Below are positions 1-7,595 of a DNA stretch of 64,000 bases, one piece after another. Origin of the DNA: Clostridia bacterium (GTDB taxonomy: Bacteria > Bacillota > Clostridia > Oscillospirales > Acutalibacteraceae); contig JAFTWB010000006.1 of the NCBI GenBank assembly GCA_017465505.1, positions 219,781 through 283,780 on the forward strand. The letters are read 5' to 3'. Position 1 is the stretch's first letter; the number at the start of each line of letters is the position of its first letter. The notes beneath the pieces are model-generated. The model saw nothing but the letters and a program-made list of their open reading frames with translations. It did no database searches and was not told the origin of the DNA. A program made the position numbers and the translations under genes.

Positions 1-915
1 AAAGCTTTCTATGTTTTCACCAATCATTTTTATACACCTGTTTCGGGCTTCGAAAGAACCCCAAGCCATATGAGGGGTAAGACATACATTATCATAACCA
101 AGAATTTTCGTAAAAGGGTGTGTCTCTGTAAAAGGCTCAACAGAGTAAACGTCAACTCCAAGTCCGCCGATTTTTTTCTCCATAATAGCTTCTGCCAGAG
201 CAGCTTCGTCTGTTACCGCACCTCGTGCAGTGTTTATAAGAATTGCGTTGCTTTTCATCGAAGCGATTCTCTCTCGGTTAATAAGATTTCTTGTTTCCTC
301 ACTAAGAGGAACGTGGAGAGAAATAATGTCACATTCCTTGCAGATTGTGTCAATGTCAGCTAACGTGAAATTACCTTCCTGTTTTCTTCTGCACATAAGG
401 ACCTTGCAACCGAAGGCTTTTGCAATCTCGGCAACCTTTGTACCGATTCCGCCGCCTCCAACAACACCCCAGGTAAGGGAAGAAAGCTCGTGATAAACAG
501 GAGTCAGCTTGTTGGCAACACCGGACTTTGAGTATTTTCCGCTGTTTACAAAGCTCTCATACTCTTTAAGATGTGTCACAAGGCTCAGTGCAAGAGAAAG
601 AGTAACTTGAGCTACACTGTCGGTAGAATAACCGGGCACATTGCAAACTGCAATGGAGTTTTCTTTGCAATACTCGCAGTCGATGTTATCATAACCCGTA
701 GCCGCAACACAAATAACCTTAAGACTCTTTGCGTTACTTAGGTTTTTACGGTTCAGCTTGATTTTATTTATTATTACAACATCAGCGTTTTGGATTCTTT
801 CTGCAACCAAGTGAGCAGGTGTAGTTTCAAAGGTTTCAACCTCTCCTAAAGCATAAATAGGGGAAAGGTCAATATCTTCTCCCAATGTGCTTTTATCCAG
901 TACAACAATTTTCAT
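1..915 (-). CDS. D-2-hydroxyacid dehydrogenase (C-terminus cut by window edge)
   Basis: NAD(P)-dependent D-2-hydroxyacid dehydrogenase, of the glycerate/phosphoglycerate dehydrogenase superfamily, interconverting 2-keto acids and D-2-hydroxy acids. 305 residues are visible from ATG at 915; no stop occurs before base 1, so the last few residues are outside. A Rossmann GGGGIG motif lies near residues 153-158, and the catalytic triad of the family is present: Arg231 in NTARG, Glu260 in VYSVEP and His282 in LTPHMAWG. The end of the second Rossmann strand reads MCRRK instead of an acidic residue, which could mean NADP use (inference). The gene starts 8 bases after the folT stop with AAAGGTGA as ribosome site, so it should be co-transcribed with folT behind the folate riboswitch. 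The exact substrate cannot be told. Confidence 0.88.
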   Translation of the reverse strand, partial: MKIVVLDKSTLGEDIDLSPIYALGEVETFETTPAHLVAERIQNADVVIINKIKLNRKNLSNAKSLKVICVAATGYDNIDCEYCKENSIAVCNVPGYSTDSVAQVTLSLALSLVTHLKEYESFVNSGKYSKSGVANKLTPVYHELSSLTWGVVGGGGIGTKVAEIAKAFGCKVLMCRRKQEGNFTLADIDTICKECDIISLHVPLSEETRNLINRERIASMKSNAILINTARGAVTDEAALAEAIMEKKIGGLGVDVYSVEPFTETHPFTKILGYDNVCLTPHMAWGSFEARNRCIKMIGENIESF

Positions 916-923
916 ATTTTTTG

Positions 924-1478
924 TCACCTTTTAAGTTGATTGTTTAGTCTGCCAATAACTGTTTTTTCAAAGAGGATAATCAAAGCAATTTCAATGGGTA
1001 TGGCAATAAGAGTTTTAATTCCTCTTGTACCTGCACTTATCCAGAAAGCTTTGGAAAACTGGATGTAAAGCCACAGTGAACCTAAAGCGATTTCTACAAA
1101 TACTCCTGCCACAATTTCACATATAATTAGTGAAGGAATAAAACGCTTGCTTTCATACAAAAACAAACCGTAAAGAAGACCCACCAGAAGTCCGTTTACT
1201 GTCCATCCCGGAAAGTATGCTCCCATAGGTGCAAGTAAAAAGCAGAAAATATCGCCCAACGCTCCTATAAGGGAAGAAGCCACAGGTCCGCAAAGTATAC
1301 CTGCAATGGCTACAGGCAGAAAAGAAAAGCCTATTTTAATGTCAGGTGAAATCGCTAAGGTTAAATTTGAAAAATAACCGATTACAATTCTCAGGGCTAA
1401 AAGCATACCACAGACCGCAAGAGTCTGGGGCTTTTTTAAAAGTTTTGCTGAACTGACAAATTTTTGTGAAATACTCAC
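924..1478 (-). CDS. folT: ECF transporter S component, folate type (FolT)
   Basis: Substrate-binding membrane subunit of an energy-coupling-factor importer for folate. About 184 residues with six hydrophobic segments; the short basic N-terminus with KKPQTLAVCGMLLALRIV is typical of FolT-like S components. The start is the GTG at 1478, placed 8 bases after a clear AGGAGG; longer upstream in-frame starts would lie inside the riboswitch and terminator. The call rests jointly on the protein and on the tetrahydrofolate riboswitch directly upstream. No EcfA/A'/T genes are in the window, so it must share an ECF module encoded elsewhere. The dehydrogenase at the left edge follows 8 bases later. Confidence 0.87.
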   Translation of the reverse strand: MSISQKFVSSAKLLKKPQTLAVCGMLLALRIVIGYFSNLTLAISPDIKIGFSFLPVAIAGILCGPVASSLIGALGDIFCFLLAPMGAYFPGWTVNGLLVGLLYGLFLYESKRFIPSLIICEIVAGVFVEIALGSLWLYIQFSKAFWISAGTRGIKTLIAIPIEIALIILFEKTVIGRLNNQLKR

Positions 1479-1502
1479 TGTGCAAACCTCCTGTGTTTGC
1501 CG

Positions 1503-1541
1503 CAAAAAAAGAAAAAGGCGAAACTGCAAAATCAGTCCGCC
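1503..1541 (-). terminator. Intrinsic terminator, expression platform of the THF riboswitch
   Basis: On the minus strand a GGCG-x-ACTG stem closes on CAGT-xx-CGCC and runs into a T-rich tract (TTTTTCTTTTTTT). It sits between the riboswitch aptamer and the folT ribosome site, so folate binding probably controls read-through into folT and the dehydrogenase. Confidence 0.8.
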
Positions 1542-1549
1542 TAAGCTCA

Positions 1550-1650
1550 TTTTCAGCGGGATGCAAGCCTGATACCGCGAGTTATACTCTTCGTCCAATC
1601 GGCAACTCCCCGTCCGATGGGCACTTTACGCACCAGGCTCTACTCTGTTT
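1550..1650 (-). promoter_or_regulatory. Tetrahydrofolate (THF) riboswitch
   Basis: The minus-strand RNA matches the THF aptamer consensus: a 5' CAGAGTAG, then GGTGCGTAAAGTG, an inner hairpin GACGGGGAGTTGCCG, then CGCGGT, and a closing TTGCATCCCGCT. The first transcribed bases fall just after the promoter at 1657-1685. It precedes a terminator and folT, the expected target. It binds reduced folates and should switch folate uptake off when folate is plentiful. Confidence 0.92.
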
Positions 1651-1656
1651 TTTTAT

Positions 1657-1685
1657 ATAATAAACCTATATTTTATTTTTGTCAA
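1657..1685 (-). promoter_or_regulatory. Sigma-A promoter of the THF riboswitch/folT unit
   Basis: Minus strand: -35 TTGACA (1680-1685), 17-base spacer, -10 TATTAT (1657-1662). The -35 lies directly after the ribU stop codon, so folT has its own transcription start just ahead of the aptamer. Confidence 0.85.
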
Positions 1686-2378
1686 TCAAAATACATTATT
1701 AAATGCAAGAATTACCAGCACACAAGTGATAATTACTAATGCTGAAAGAATAACCGCAGAGATAAAAGTTGTTTTTTTCTTTTGGCTTTTCTCATCCCCT
1801 TGAGGCAAAAGCTTTGCTTTTCTAAGTGCAGACACTACAAACTTGTAGAGTACAAGGGTAATACTTGAGTTAAGCGCACCTTTAATAACGTTAAAGGGCA
1901 GAAACGCAGGCAAAAGCAGAGGCATAATCTGTTCTCTTGGTATATGCATATACATAGGTGTAACAAGGTAGTTCCACAAAAGCATAACTCCTGTCATCAA
2001 GGCAGTACCGATGGACAGACCGATAATCGCACCGACAAGAGATTTTTTCTTTTTGTAAACAAAGGCGGCAGGGCACACAAAAGCCGCAGTGGCAAGTACA
2101 TTCATAACAAAGCCGATAAAGCCTGTGGAGCTGAATGTGAGCATTTCAAGAAAGCATACTACTATTGTAACCGCAAGTGCAGGCAAAGGCCCGTAAATAA
2201 ATCCGCCTATTAGTATAATGGCACTTTTAAACTCTAAATCCAGAAAAGGCACACTTGGAATAATAGGTACTCTGCAAATAAAAGTTATTACATATGCCAT
2301 AGCCGCAAGCATACCAAGGGTTGCAAGCATTTTAAGCTTGTAGCCTCTTTCTTTTTTTACTGATATAGTGTTAGTCAT
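1686..2378 (-). CDS. ribU: ECF transporter S component, riboflavin type (RibU)
   Basis: Membrane S component for riboflavin uptake by an ECF transporter. About 230 residues with a basic N-terminus, six hydrophobic segments and the Pro-rich loop VPIIPSVPFLDLEFK near residue 40, characteristic of RibU-like proteins. The start is the ATG at 2378, four bases after GGAGGT; an upstream in-frame ATG at 2456 would fall into the riboswitch/terminator region. The C-terminus adds a basic stretch (KSQKKK) followed by one more hydrophobic helix. The FMN riboswitch upstream supports the substrate. As for folT, the ATPase/T subunits are elsewhere. Confidence 0.9.
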   Translation of the reverse strand: MTNTISVKKERGYKLKMLATLGMLAAMAYVITFICRVPIIPSVPFLDLEFKSAIILIGGFIYGPLPALAVTIVVCFLEMLTFSSTGFIGFVMNVLATAAFVCPAAFVYKKKKSLVGAIIGLSIGTALMTGVMLLWNYLVTPMYMHIPREQIMPLLLPAFLPFNVIKGALNSSITLVLYKFVVSALRKAKLLPQGDEKSQKKKTTFISAVILSALVIITCVLVILAFNNVF

Positions 2379-2400
2379 AATTACCTCCAAGGTAGGGGAC

Positions 2401-2432
2401 AAAATAAAAAGCTCCGCAAAAAAACGGAGCTT
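2401..2432 (-). terminator. Intrinsic terminator of the FMN riboswitch
   Basis: Minus strand AAGCTCCG, T7 loop, CGGAGCTT followed by a T-rich run. It lies between aptamer and ribU ribosome site, as expected for transcriptional control by FMN. Confidence 0.85.
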
Positions 2433-2460
2433 AAAATATAAAAAAGCATTTTTCATCTTT

Positions 2461-2560
2461 TTTCATCCGGACTTTACCGTCGGCACAGGAATCTCACCTG
2501 TTCAGCATAAGGCTCGTGGGCTATACCACCGGTGGGGAATTTCACCCCGCCCCAAAGATT
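2461..2560 (-). promoter_or_regulatory. FMN riboswitch (RFN element)
   Basis: The minus strand carries the RFN hallmarks in order: TTTGGGGCGGGGTGAAATTC, CCCACCGGTGGT, AGCCCACGAGC, a variable hairpin (ACAGGTGAGATTCCTGT), GCCGACGGTAAAGTCCGGATG. It lies upstream of ribU, the standard target of this class. Confidence 0.95.
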
Positions 2561-2570
2561 TTTCATATGT

Positions 2571-2599
2571 ATTTTAGTACTAATATGTATTTTTGTCAA
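2571..2599 (-). promoter_or_regulatory. Sigma-A promoter of the FMN riboswitch/ribU unit
   Basis: Minus strand: -35 TTGACA (2594-2599), 17-base spacer, -10 TAAAAT (2571-2576), starting two bases after the licD-like gene ends. Confidence 0.85.
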
Positions 2600-2600
2600 G

Positions 2601-3437
2601 TTATCGGGATTTTACATTGAGCTTAAGCTCAATAATATCGTGGTGAGCTACTCTTTTTTCAACAGGCGGAAGCTCCATATAATTGCCGAAAGGAATCTTA
2701 AGATACTCATCAAAGTTTTTCATTGCAAGGTACTTTCTGCCTTCAAACTCAACCTCACAGACTCCGTCGTAAATCCTTCTGGGATAAACCTTTTTCATAA
2801 AATAAAAGCCTGCACAAAGTTCAGCTACATTTTCAGCGGTTTCAAAGCTGTATCTGCTCATTCTCTTTTCAGCAAACTTCCAGATTTTATATCTTATATT
2901 TTTGCCTCTGAAAATTCCCAGAAGAACTTTAGAGCCAAAACTCAGCAAACCGCCCTGATTTTTTGGAACAATTCCTGAACGAAACAAAGAGTAAACCATA
3001 GTCCAGACATATTGCATAAGTCTTGCCGGTTTTGTATTCGCCAGACCGTCAATTGGGAAAATGTCAAGGGGAATACCCTTAGGCATATCCATATCTTTTT
3101 GATATTCTTTAACGAGGGTGTGGTCTGTGTCTGTCAGTACTGCAAAAATATTGCCGTAGGTATTTTCCTTACTGCCGTCAAGAAGGAGAAATCTTTCACT
3201 GGGATTTTTCTCCTTATATAGCTTTAAAAATTGCTCGTAATCAGGTCTTGGCATTAAAACGTCAATGTCGTCATCCCAGGGCACAAAACCTTTGTTGCGG
3301 ATAGAGCCTATAAGGCAACCGCCGCAAAGATAATATGTAAGACCGTTCTCTCGGCAAAAATCATCGAAAAAGTTAAGCCCGTCAAGCTCCGCCAGTTGAA
3401 GCTCTCTCAAGGCTTTTTCATCAAGCTTAATACTCAA
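2601..3437 (-). CDS. LicD family phosphotransferase
   Basis: Member of the LicD/fukutin-type nucleotidyltransferase-fold family, which moves phosphocholine or other phospho-linked groups onto cell-surface glycans. 278 residues. The family signature is clear: YYLCGGCLIGSIRNKG near 35-50 followed by WDDDIDV at 54-60, whose Asp residues bind metal, and PRPDYEQF. Its start codon overlaps the stop of the GT2 gene (ATGA type), so the two are translationally coupled and probably modify the same polymer. The group transferred cannot be read from sequence; no choline uptake or activation gene (licA/B/C) is in the window. Confidence 0.88.
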   Translation of the reverse strand: MSIKLDEKALRELQLAELDGLNFFDDFCRENGLTYYLCGGCLIGSIRNKGFVPWDDDIDVLMPRPDYEQFLKLYKEKNPSERFLLLDGSKENTYGNIFAVLTDTDHTLVKEYQKDMDMPKGIPLDIFPIDGLANTKPARLMQYVWTMVYSLFRSGIVPKNQGGLLSFGSKVLLGIFRGKNIRYKIWKFAEKRMSRYSFETAENVAELCAGFYFMKKVYPRRIYDGVCEVEFEGRKYLAMKNFDEYLKIPFGNYMELPPVEKRVAHHDIIELKLNVKSR

Positions 3438-4528
3438 AGTACTTCTTCACTGCTTTCTTTTGATTTCTTTCTGTTATTCTTTATAACTGCCTCTTTAACT
3501 TCCTCAATTCTGTCAAAAGGTGCACTTCCCAGCTTTCTTTTCCAGAAAGGCATTTTAATAAGTCCACAGAGTGTACCTATGCCATATGCGATATGCAGAA
3601 TAGGGAAAATAAAGGGTAAAAGCAAAAACTGAGGTTTAATCTTTCGTGTAAGGAAGCACACAACAGTATTTACAAAGTCAAACATAAGATAGGCAAGCCC
3701 TGTGTAAAGAAGAGGGTAAATGTAACCCAGAGCCGCAAATGCTGTGAAAATAATAAGCATAAGGAGAAAAACAAAAGGAGCAAAATGGAAATAGGAAAGA
3801 CACCCCGGGCATACGCCGCAGGTAAGACCTATCCAGTAGCCGTTGCCGTACTTCTGTTTTATCATATTACGCAGAGTGCTTCTTGTGTGCTGAAAAGAAA
3901 TAATATCAGGGAAACTGCACATTTTGTACCCTGCTTCTCTTATTCTGTAATGAAGCTCGTTGTCCTCGGTTCTTCCTAAAGCCTCGTTGAAACCGCCGAC
4001 TTTTTCGAAAACCTCTCTCTTATATGCTGCGTGAAAAAGTGAGTCGTGATACTCCTGCTTGCCTGTGGGGCGTCTGTAATTGGCAATAGAACTGCCGAAA
4101 AGACTTTCCTCAGCCGCCAATAAGGTGAGCTTCCAGCTTGTTTCGTTATCTACAATGTTAGGTCTTCCGCCGCCAACAATTGTTTCTCCGTACTCCTCCA
4201 TATTGTAAATACAACGGGCAATAAAGTTGCGGGGAATAGAGGCGTGAGCGTCAATTCTGATGATAACGTCACCTGTTGCTTTACAAAGAGCCGCATTCCA
4301 GGAGCCTGCCTGGCTGCCTTTGTCACTGCTTGTGATGATTACATCCTTAAAACCGTAATCTGTTGCCTTGAAATCCTCCATCATATCCAAGGTCTTATCG
4401 GTTGAATTGCTGTCAACAAGAACAACCTCAATTTTCTCGTGAGGATATGTCTGATCAGCTATATTTCTGAAAAGACCGTTGAGGACTTTCTCTTCATTAT
4501 ATGCAATTACACAAAGTGAAACCAACAT
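3434..4528 (-). CDS. GT2-family glycosyltransferase with C-terminal membrane helices
   Basis: GT-A fold inverting glycosyltransferase using a nucleotide sugar. 364 residues: SLCVIAYNEE at 4-13, VDSNSTD near 39-44, the metal-binding RID at 91-93 and the GRTEDNELHYR motif near 193-203 of GT2 enzymes, then three to four hydrophobic segments between about 240 and 330 that anchor it to the membrane. It resembles succinoglycan/exopolysaccharide-type transferases. It is third in the minus operon peptidase - membrane protein - GT2 - LicD, and likely builds a surface glycan that the LicD-type enzyme decorates (inference). Donor and acceptor unknown. Confidence 0.88.
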   Translation of the reverse strand: MLVSLCVIAYNEEKVLNGLFRNIADQTYPHEKIEVVLVDSNSTDKTLDMMEDFKATDYGFKDVIITSSDKGSQAGSWNAALCKATGDVIIRIDAHASIPRNFIARCIYNMEEYGETIVGGGRPNIVDNETSWKLTLLAAEESLFGSSIANYRRPTGKQEYHDSLFHAAYKREVFEKVGGFNEALGRTEDNELHYRIREAGYKMCSFPDIISFQHTRSTLRNMIKQKYGNGYWIGLTCGVCPGCLSYFHFAPFVFLLMLIIFTAFAALGYIYPLLYTGLAYLMFDFVNTVVCFLTRKIKPQFLLLPFIFPILHIAYGIGTLCGLIKMPFWKRKLGSAPFDRIEEVKEAVIKNNRKKSKESSEEVL

Positions 4529-4531
4529 AAA

Positions 4532-5365
4532 TTACACTTCCTTCTGAAGTTTGATAAGCCACTTGGCAGATGTAGCGGCAGAAATCTCAAAGTAGGGAAC
4601 AAAGTAAAGCATACCTACTCCTGTAAGAGCAAGTAAAAACCAACCGCCAAAGGAATACATAAGCTTACGGACAGAGTTATTTACCTGTCCCATAGTAATT
4701 CTCTCAGATTCCTTTACATAATAGCCTGAAGGCATAGTATCATCTTCGATAAATAAGTAAATGGTAAGAAACTGGCGTGATGTCCACAAAATCCAGATAC
4801 AAAGTCCGCCGATTCCTGTTGCAAAAATTGAAAGAGTCAGCATTGAATTAGCAAAGGTGCTGAACTCATTTGAAATAATAAGAGTAAAAATAATGTATGC
4901 AGGAGCAATGCAGGGGATAAATTTACCCACACACATAAGTCCGTATCTCAGACCCAAAAGGGTGCAAGCCTTAAGCTTATTTGTGAAGTAATAAAAAACA
5001 TCGCTTATTTTGCTTTCTTCACCTTTTGAGATAAGATAAAAATATCTCTTTGCACCGCAGTAAAGAGGGAAAATAAACAAAAAGCCCAAGGCTAAAGCCG
5101 CAAGTCCGAAAACGCCGCCAACAAGAGTTACAAAAGCTGTGCCTAAAGAATCCTCGACTTCAAGAGAGAAGGCAGGTTCAAACTCCGCAGCCAGATTGAA
5201 TAAAGGAGTAAAAATAACATTTACCCCAAGAACAACAAAGCTCTGGATAAAAAGTGTAAGCATAACACTTGCAAAAAGCAAGAAGAAAACACCAAGAGAA
5301 GAGCTCCAGTTGCCTTGCGAAAGAAGGTGTCTGCCCTCATCTCTGATTCTTTTTTCAGTATTCAT
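4532..5365 (-). CDS. Multi-spanning membrane protein of unknown function
   Basis: 277 residues with about six hydrophobic segments. After a short charged N-terminus (NTEKRIRDEGRHLLSQGNW) come paired helices, a cytoplasmic loop GAKRYFYLISKGEESKISDVFYYF, and more helices. The loop layout is reminiscent of DUF975-type integral membrane proteins, but that is not secure. The start is the ATG at 5365, seven bases after GGAGGT; the longer frame has no ribosome site. The gap to the downstream GT2 gene is 3 bases, so it is in the same operon and may serve the surface-glycan pathway. Confidence 0.75.
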   Translation of the reverse strand: MNTEKRIRDEGRHLLSQGNWSSSLGVFFLLFASVMLTLFIQSFVVLGVNVIFTPLFNLAAEFEPAFSLEVEDSLGTAFVTLVGGVFGLAALALGFLFIFPLYCGAKRYFYLISKGEESKISDVFYYFTNKLKACTLLGLRYGLMCVGKFIPCIAPAYIIFTLIISNEFSTFANSMLTLSIFATGIGGLCIWILWTSRQFLTIYLFIEDDTMPSGYYVKESERITMGQVNNSVRKLMYSFGGWFLLALTGVGMLYFVPYFEISAATSAKWLIKLQKEV

Positions 5366-5381
5366 ATACCTTACCTCCTTA

Positions 5382-6740
5382 TCAGGCTGTAAACATCCTG
5401 TACATAGCCTCAAGGCAAATCTGTGCGTGCTTCATAAAGTTTTCTTCATTGATACCCTCGTTGTCTGTGTGAAGATTAGAAGGGTCGCCCTTGAATACAG
5501 GACCAAAAGCAACGCCGTTGCCGCCTAACTTTCTTGCATAAGTGCCGCCGCCTGTAGCGTACATCTCAGGCTCTTCGCCCATAATTTCACTGTAAGATTC
5601 CTTAAGAATGGAAATTACAGGACGTGTGTCGTCAAGATAGAGAGGCTTTGCGTGGCTTAAAACGTTAACCTCAATATTTTCAAGGTCTGCCGCCTTTTTA
5701 ACTCGTCTGATAAGCTCTTTGCCGCCGAAAGTAACAGGATAGCGGATGTCGATGGTAGCTCTCTCGCCGTTTTCATTTATATCAATGGTAGAAACACAGA
5801 CAGTAAGTGCTCCTGATTGAGAATCTCTCATCTTCATTCCCAGAGAAGTACCATCGCTTTCCATTCTGATATGAGTAGAAAGAAAAGAGCAAACATTTCC
5901 AAGAGATGAAAGACTGAAATTGGATGACAGCAGGTCAATAAGGTCCAGAATAGCATTGTGACCACTCTGAGGCTCACAGGCGTGAGCCGCTCTTCCTTTA
6001 GCTTTAATAAGCATACCGTCAGGTGTATACATAAAATCAAATTCGCCATCTCGTGCGTCTGCAAGTCGCATAAGCTGGTGGTCGTCGCTCTCGCTGCAGT
6101 TGATAACCGCACTTGCGGTGTCAGCGACAGCGTTGACAACAGTGCCTCCTTTAAGCTCGGTAAGCACTGCACAGTTTCCTCTGGGACAGGTAAGTTCCAG
6201 CTGCAAAATGCCTTTTTCGGCTCTGCAAATACCGTAATCTGCATCAGGTGTAAATGACATATCGGGCATAGCTTCCTTTGCAAAGTAAGCCGCAACATCT
6301 GTCATACCCACCTCTTCGTCTGTACCGAAAATTGCACGAAGAGTATTTTTGCCTTCAATACCTTTCTCTTTAAGGATTCTGAGGCAGTAAAGAGTGACAA
6401 GAGCGGCACCTTTATCGTCTGCAATACCTCTGCCGTAAAGTCTGCCTTCGTGTTTTGTGAGCTCAAAGGGATTAAAATCCCAGCCTGAAGAAGCAGGCAC
6501 AACATCAAGATGGGTGAGAGTAGCACACAAAAGTCCGCCTTCGCCAAGCTGGGCGTGACCTGCTTTGTTATCAATGTTTTTAGTTACAAGACCAAAGCTT
6601 TCAGCCTTATTGAGTATCCAGTTAAGTGCCTCAACACATTTGTCAGGGCTTTCAGAAGAAACAGATTTTATTCTTAAAAGCTCATCAAGGTCTTTGAGAA
6701 GTTCATCTTTATAATCGAGAATAATATTGCCGAATGACAT
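5382..6740 (-). CDS. M20 family metallopeptidase (PepV/Sapep-like dipeptidase)
   Basis: Cytosolic zinc dipeptidase/aminoacylase of the M20 family. 452 residues, the usual size for PepV-like enzymes. Metal and catalytic residues are visible: THLDVVP (His77, Asp79), YGRGIADDKG (near 103-111), the catalytic Glu pair in GTDEEVG (near 142-143), and a late NLHTDNEG with the final ligand His. The lid domain lies between about 190 and 340. It is first in the minus-strand operon that continues into the membrane protein, GT2 and LicD genes; a functional link is not obvious and it may be only co-transcribed. Preceded by GAGGTGA. Confidence 0.9.
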   Translation of the reverse strand: MSFGNIILDYKDELLKDLDELLRIKSVSSESPDKCVEALNWILNKAESFGLVTKNIDNKAGHAQLGEGGLLCATLTHLDVVPASSGWDFNPFELTKHEGRLYGRGIADDKGAALVTLYCLRILKEKGIEGKNTLRAIFGTDEEVGMTDVAAYFAKEAMPDMSFTPDADYGICRAEKGILQLELTCPRGNCAVLTELKGGTVVNAVADTASAVINCSESDDHQLMRLADARDGEFDFMYTPDGMLIKAKGRAAHACEPQSGHNAILDLIDLLSSNFSLSSLGNVCSFLSTHIRMESDGTSLGMKMRDSQSGALTVCVSTIDINENGERATIDIRYPVTFGGKELIRRVKKAADLENIEVNVLSHAKPLYLDDTRPVISILKESYSEIMGEEPEMYATGGGTYARKLGGNGVAFGPVFKGDPSNLHTDNEGINEENFMKHAQICLEAMYRMFTA

Positions 6741-6778
6741 AATTCACCTCAAAAATTATTTGGAGTAATAAAAAACAC

Positions 6779-6807
6779 TTTACCTCCAAAGTATATTAGT
6801 ATATAAT
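6779..6807 (+). promoter_or_regulatory. Candidate promoter of the HD nucleotidase gene
   Basis: -35-like TTTACC (6779-6784), 17-base spacer, -10 TATAAT (6802-6807), about 67 bases upstream of the start codon, in the divergent 134-base gap with the M20 gene. Confidence 0.5.
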
Positions 6808-6874
6808 CGTATTAAAACATTATATCATATATATTCTGAAAATGCACTATATTTTTTAGAAATAAGGAGATTTT

Positions 6875-7459
6875 ATGGCAAATTACAATTTTTATGCTAT
6901 GCTGTCCCGAATGAAATATATAAATCGTTGGGGACTTATGAACAATACAAGGGAAGAAAACATTGGAGAGCACAGCCTTGATGTGGCAATTTTTGCTCAC
7001 GCACTGGTTTGCATAGCAAACAAACGATTTGGTGAAAACCTTAACGCCGAGCGTGCGGCACTTATGGGGCTTTTTCACGACGCAAGTGAGATTATCACAG
7101 GGGATATGCCCACTCCTATTAAGTATTTTGACCCTGCCATTAAAGAAGCTTACAAAAACATTGAGCATTTAAGTGAGCAGAAGCTTCTTTCTATGCTTCC
7201 TGAGGATTTAAGAGATGACTATGCACCCTTGGTGGATTCTCAGCTTGGGGACGAAAAGCTTCACAGATACGTCAAAGCCGCCGATAAGCTTTCGGCACTG
7301 TGTAAGTGTAGGGAAGAGCTGAAAATGGGTAACGTAGAGTTTTTGAAGGCAGAACGCAGTACCTTGCAAGCCCTTGAGCAAATTGACCTGCCTGCTTTGA
7401 AGGTGTTTATGGAAGAGTTTTTACCTTCTTTTGGTCTTACTCTTGATGAGCTTGATTGA
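6875..7459 (+). CDS. HD-domain 5'-deoxynucleotidase, YfbR-like
   Basis: Metal-dependent HD phosphohydrolase that dephosphorylates deoxynucleoside 5'-monophosphates, as E. coli YfbR does. 194 residues. The HD signature is complete: His33 in GEHSLDVA, His68-Asp69 in GLFHDASE, and a later Asp in KAADKLSAL. SRMKYINRWGLMNNTREENIGEHS and GDMPTPIKY match the YfbR family closely. Start ATG at 6875 after AAGGAG. Monocistronic by layout. A role in nucleotide pool salvage is taken from the family. Confidence 0.87.
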   Translation: MANYNFYAMLSRMKYINRWGLMNNTREENIGEHSLDVAIFAHALVCIANKRFGENLNAERAALMGLFHDASEIITGDMPTPIKYFDPAIKEAYKNIEHLSEQKLLSMLPEDLRDDYAPLVDSQLGDEKLHRYVKAADKLSALCKCREELKMGNVEFLKAERSTLQALEQIDLPALKVFMEEFLPSFGLTLDELD

Positions 7460-7506
7460 CAACAAACTCTTTTTTTCTGAAGTTTTTGTGAAAGTTTGAC
7501 GATTTG

Positions 7507-7535
7507 TTGCAATATTTCTTTTTCGGAAATATAAT
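7507..7535 (+). promoter_or_regulatory. Sigma-A promoter of the LCP gene
   Basis: -35 TTGCAA (7507-7512), 17-base spacer, -10 TATAAT (7530-7535), about 60 bases upstream of the LCP start codon. Confidence 0.65.
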
Positions 7536-7595
7536 TTTCCTTACTTGGCTATAATTGATAAACAGAGTATTACGACTTCAAGAAGGTGTAAAGCA

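Noticed and set aside
1479-1598. Longer folT start giving a 224-residue protein
   Set aside because: It would begin inside the THF riboswitch and translate through the terminator; GTG 1478 has a perfect ribosome site.
5834-6298. 154-codon open frame in another minus frame
   Set aside because: Lies inside the M20 peptidase gene in a different frame; the peptidase is complete with metal-binding residues.
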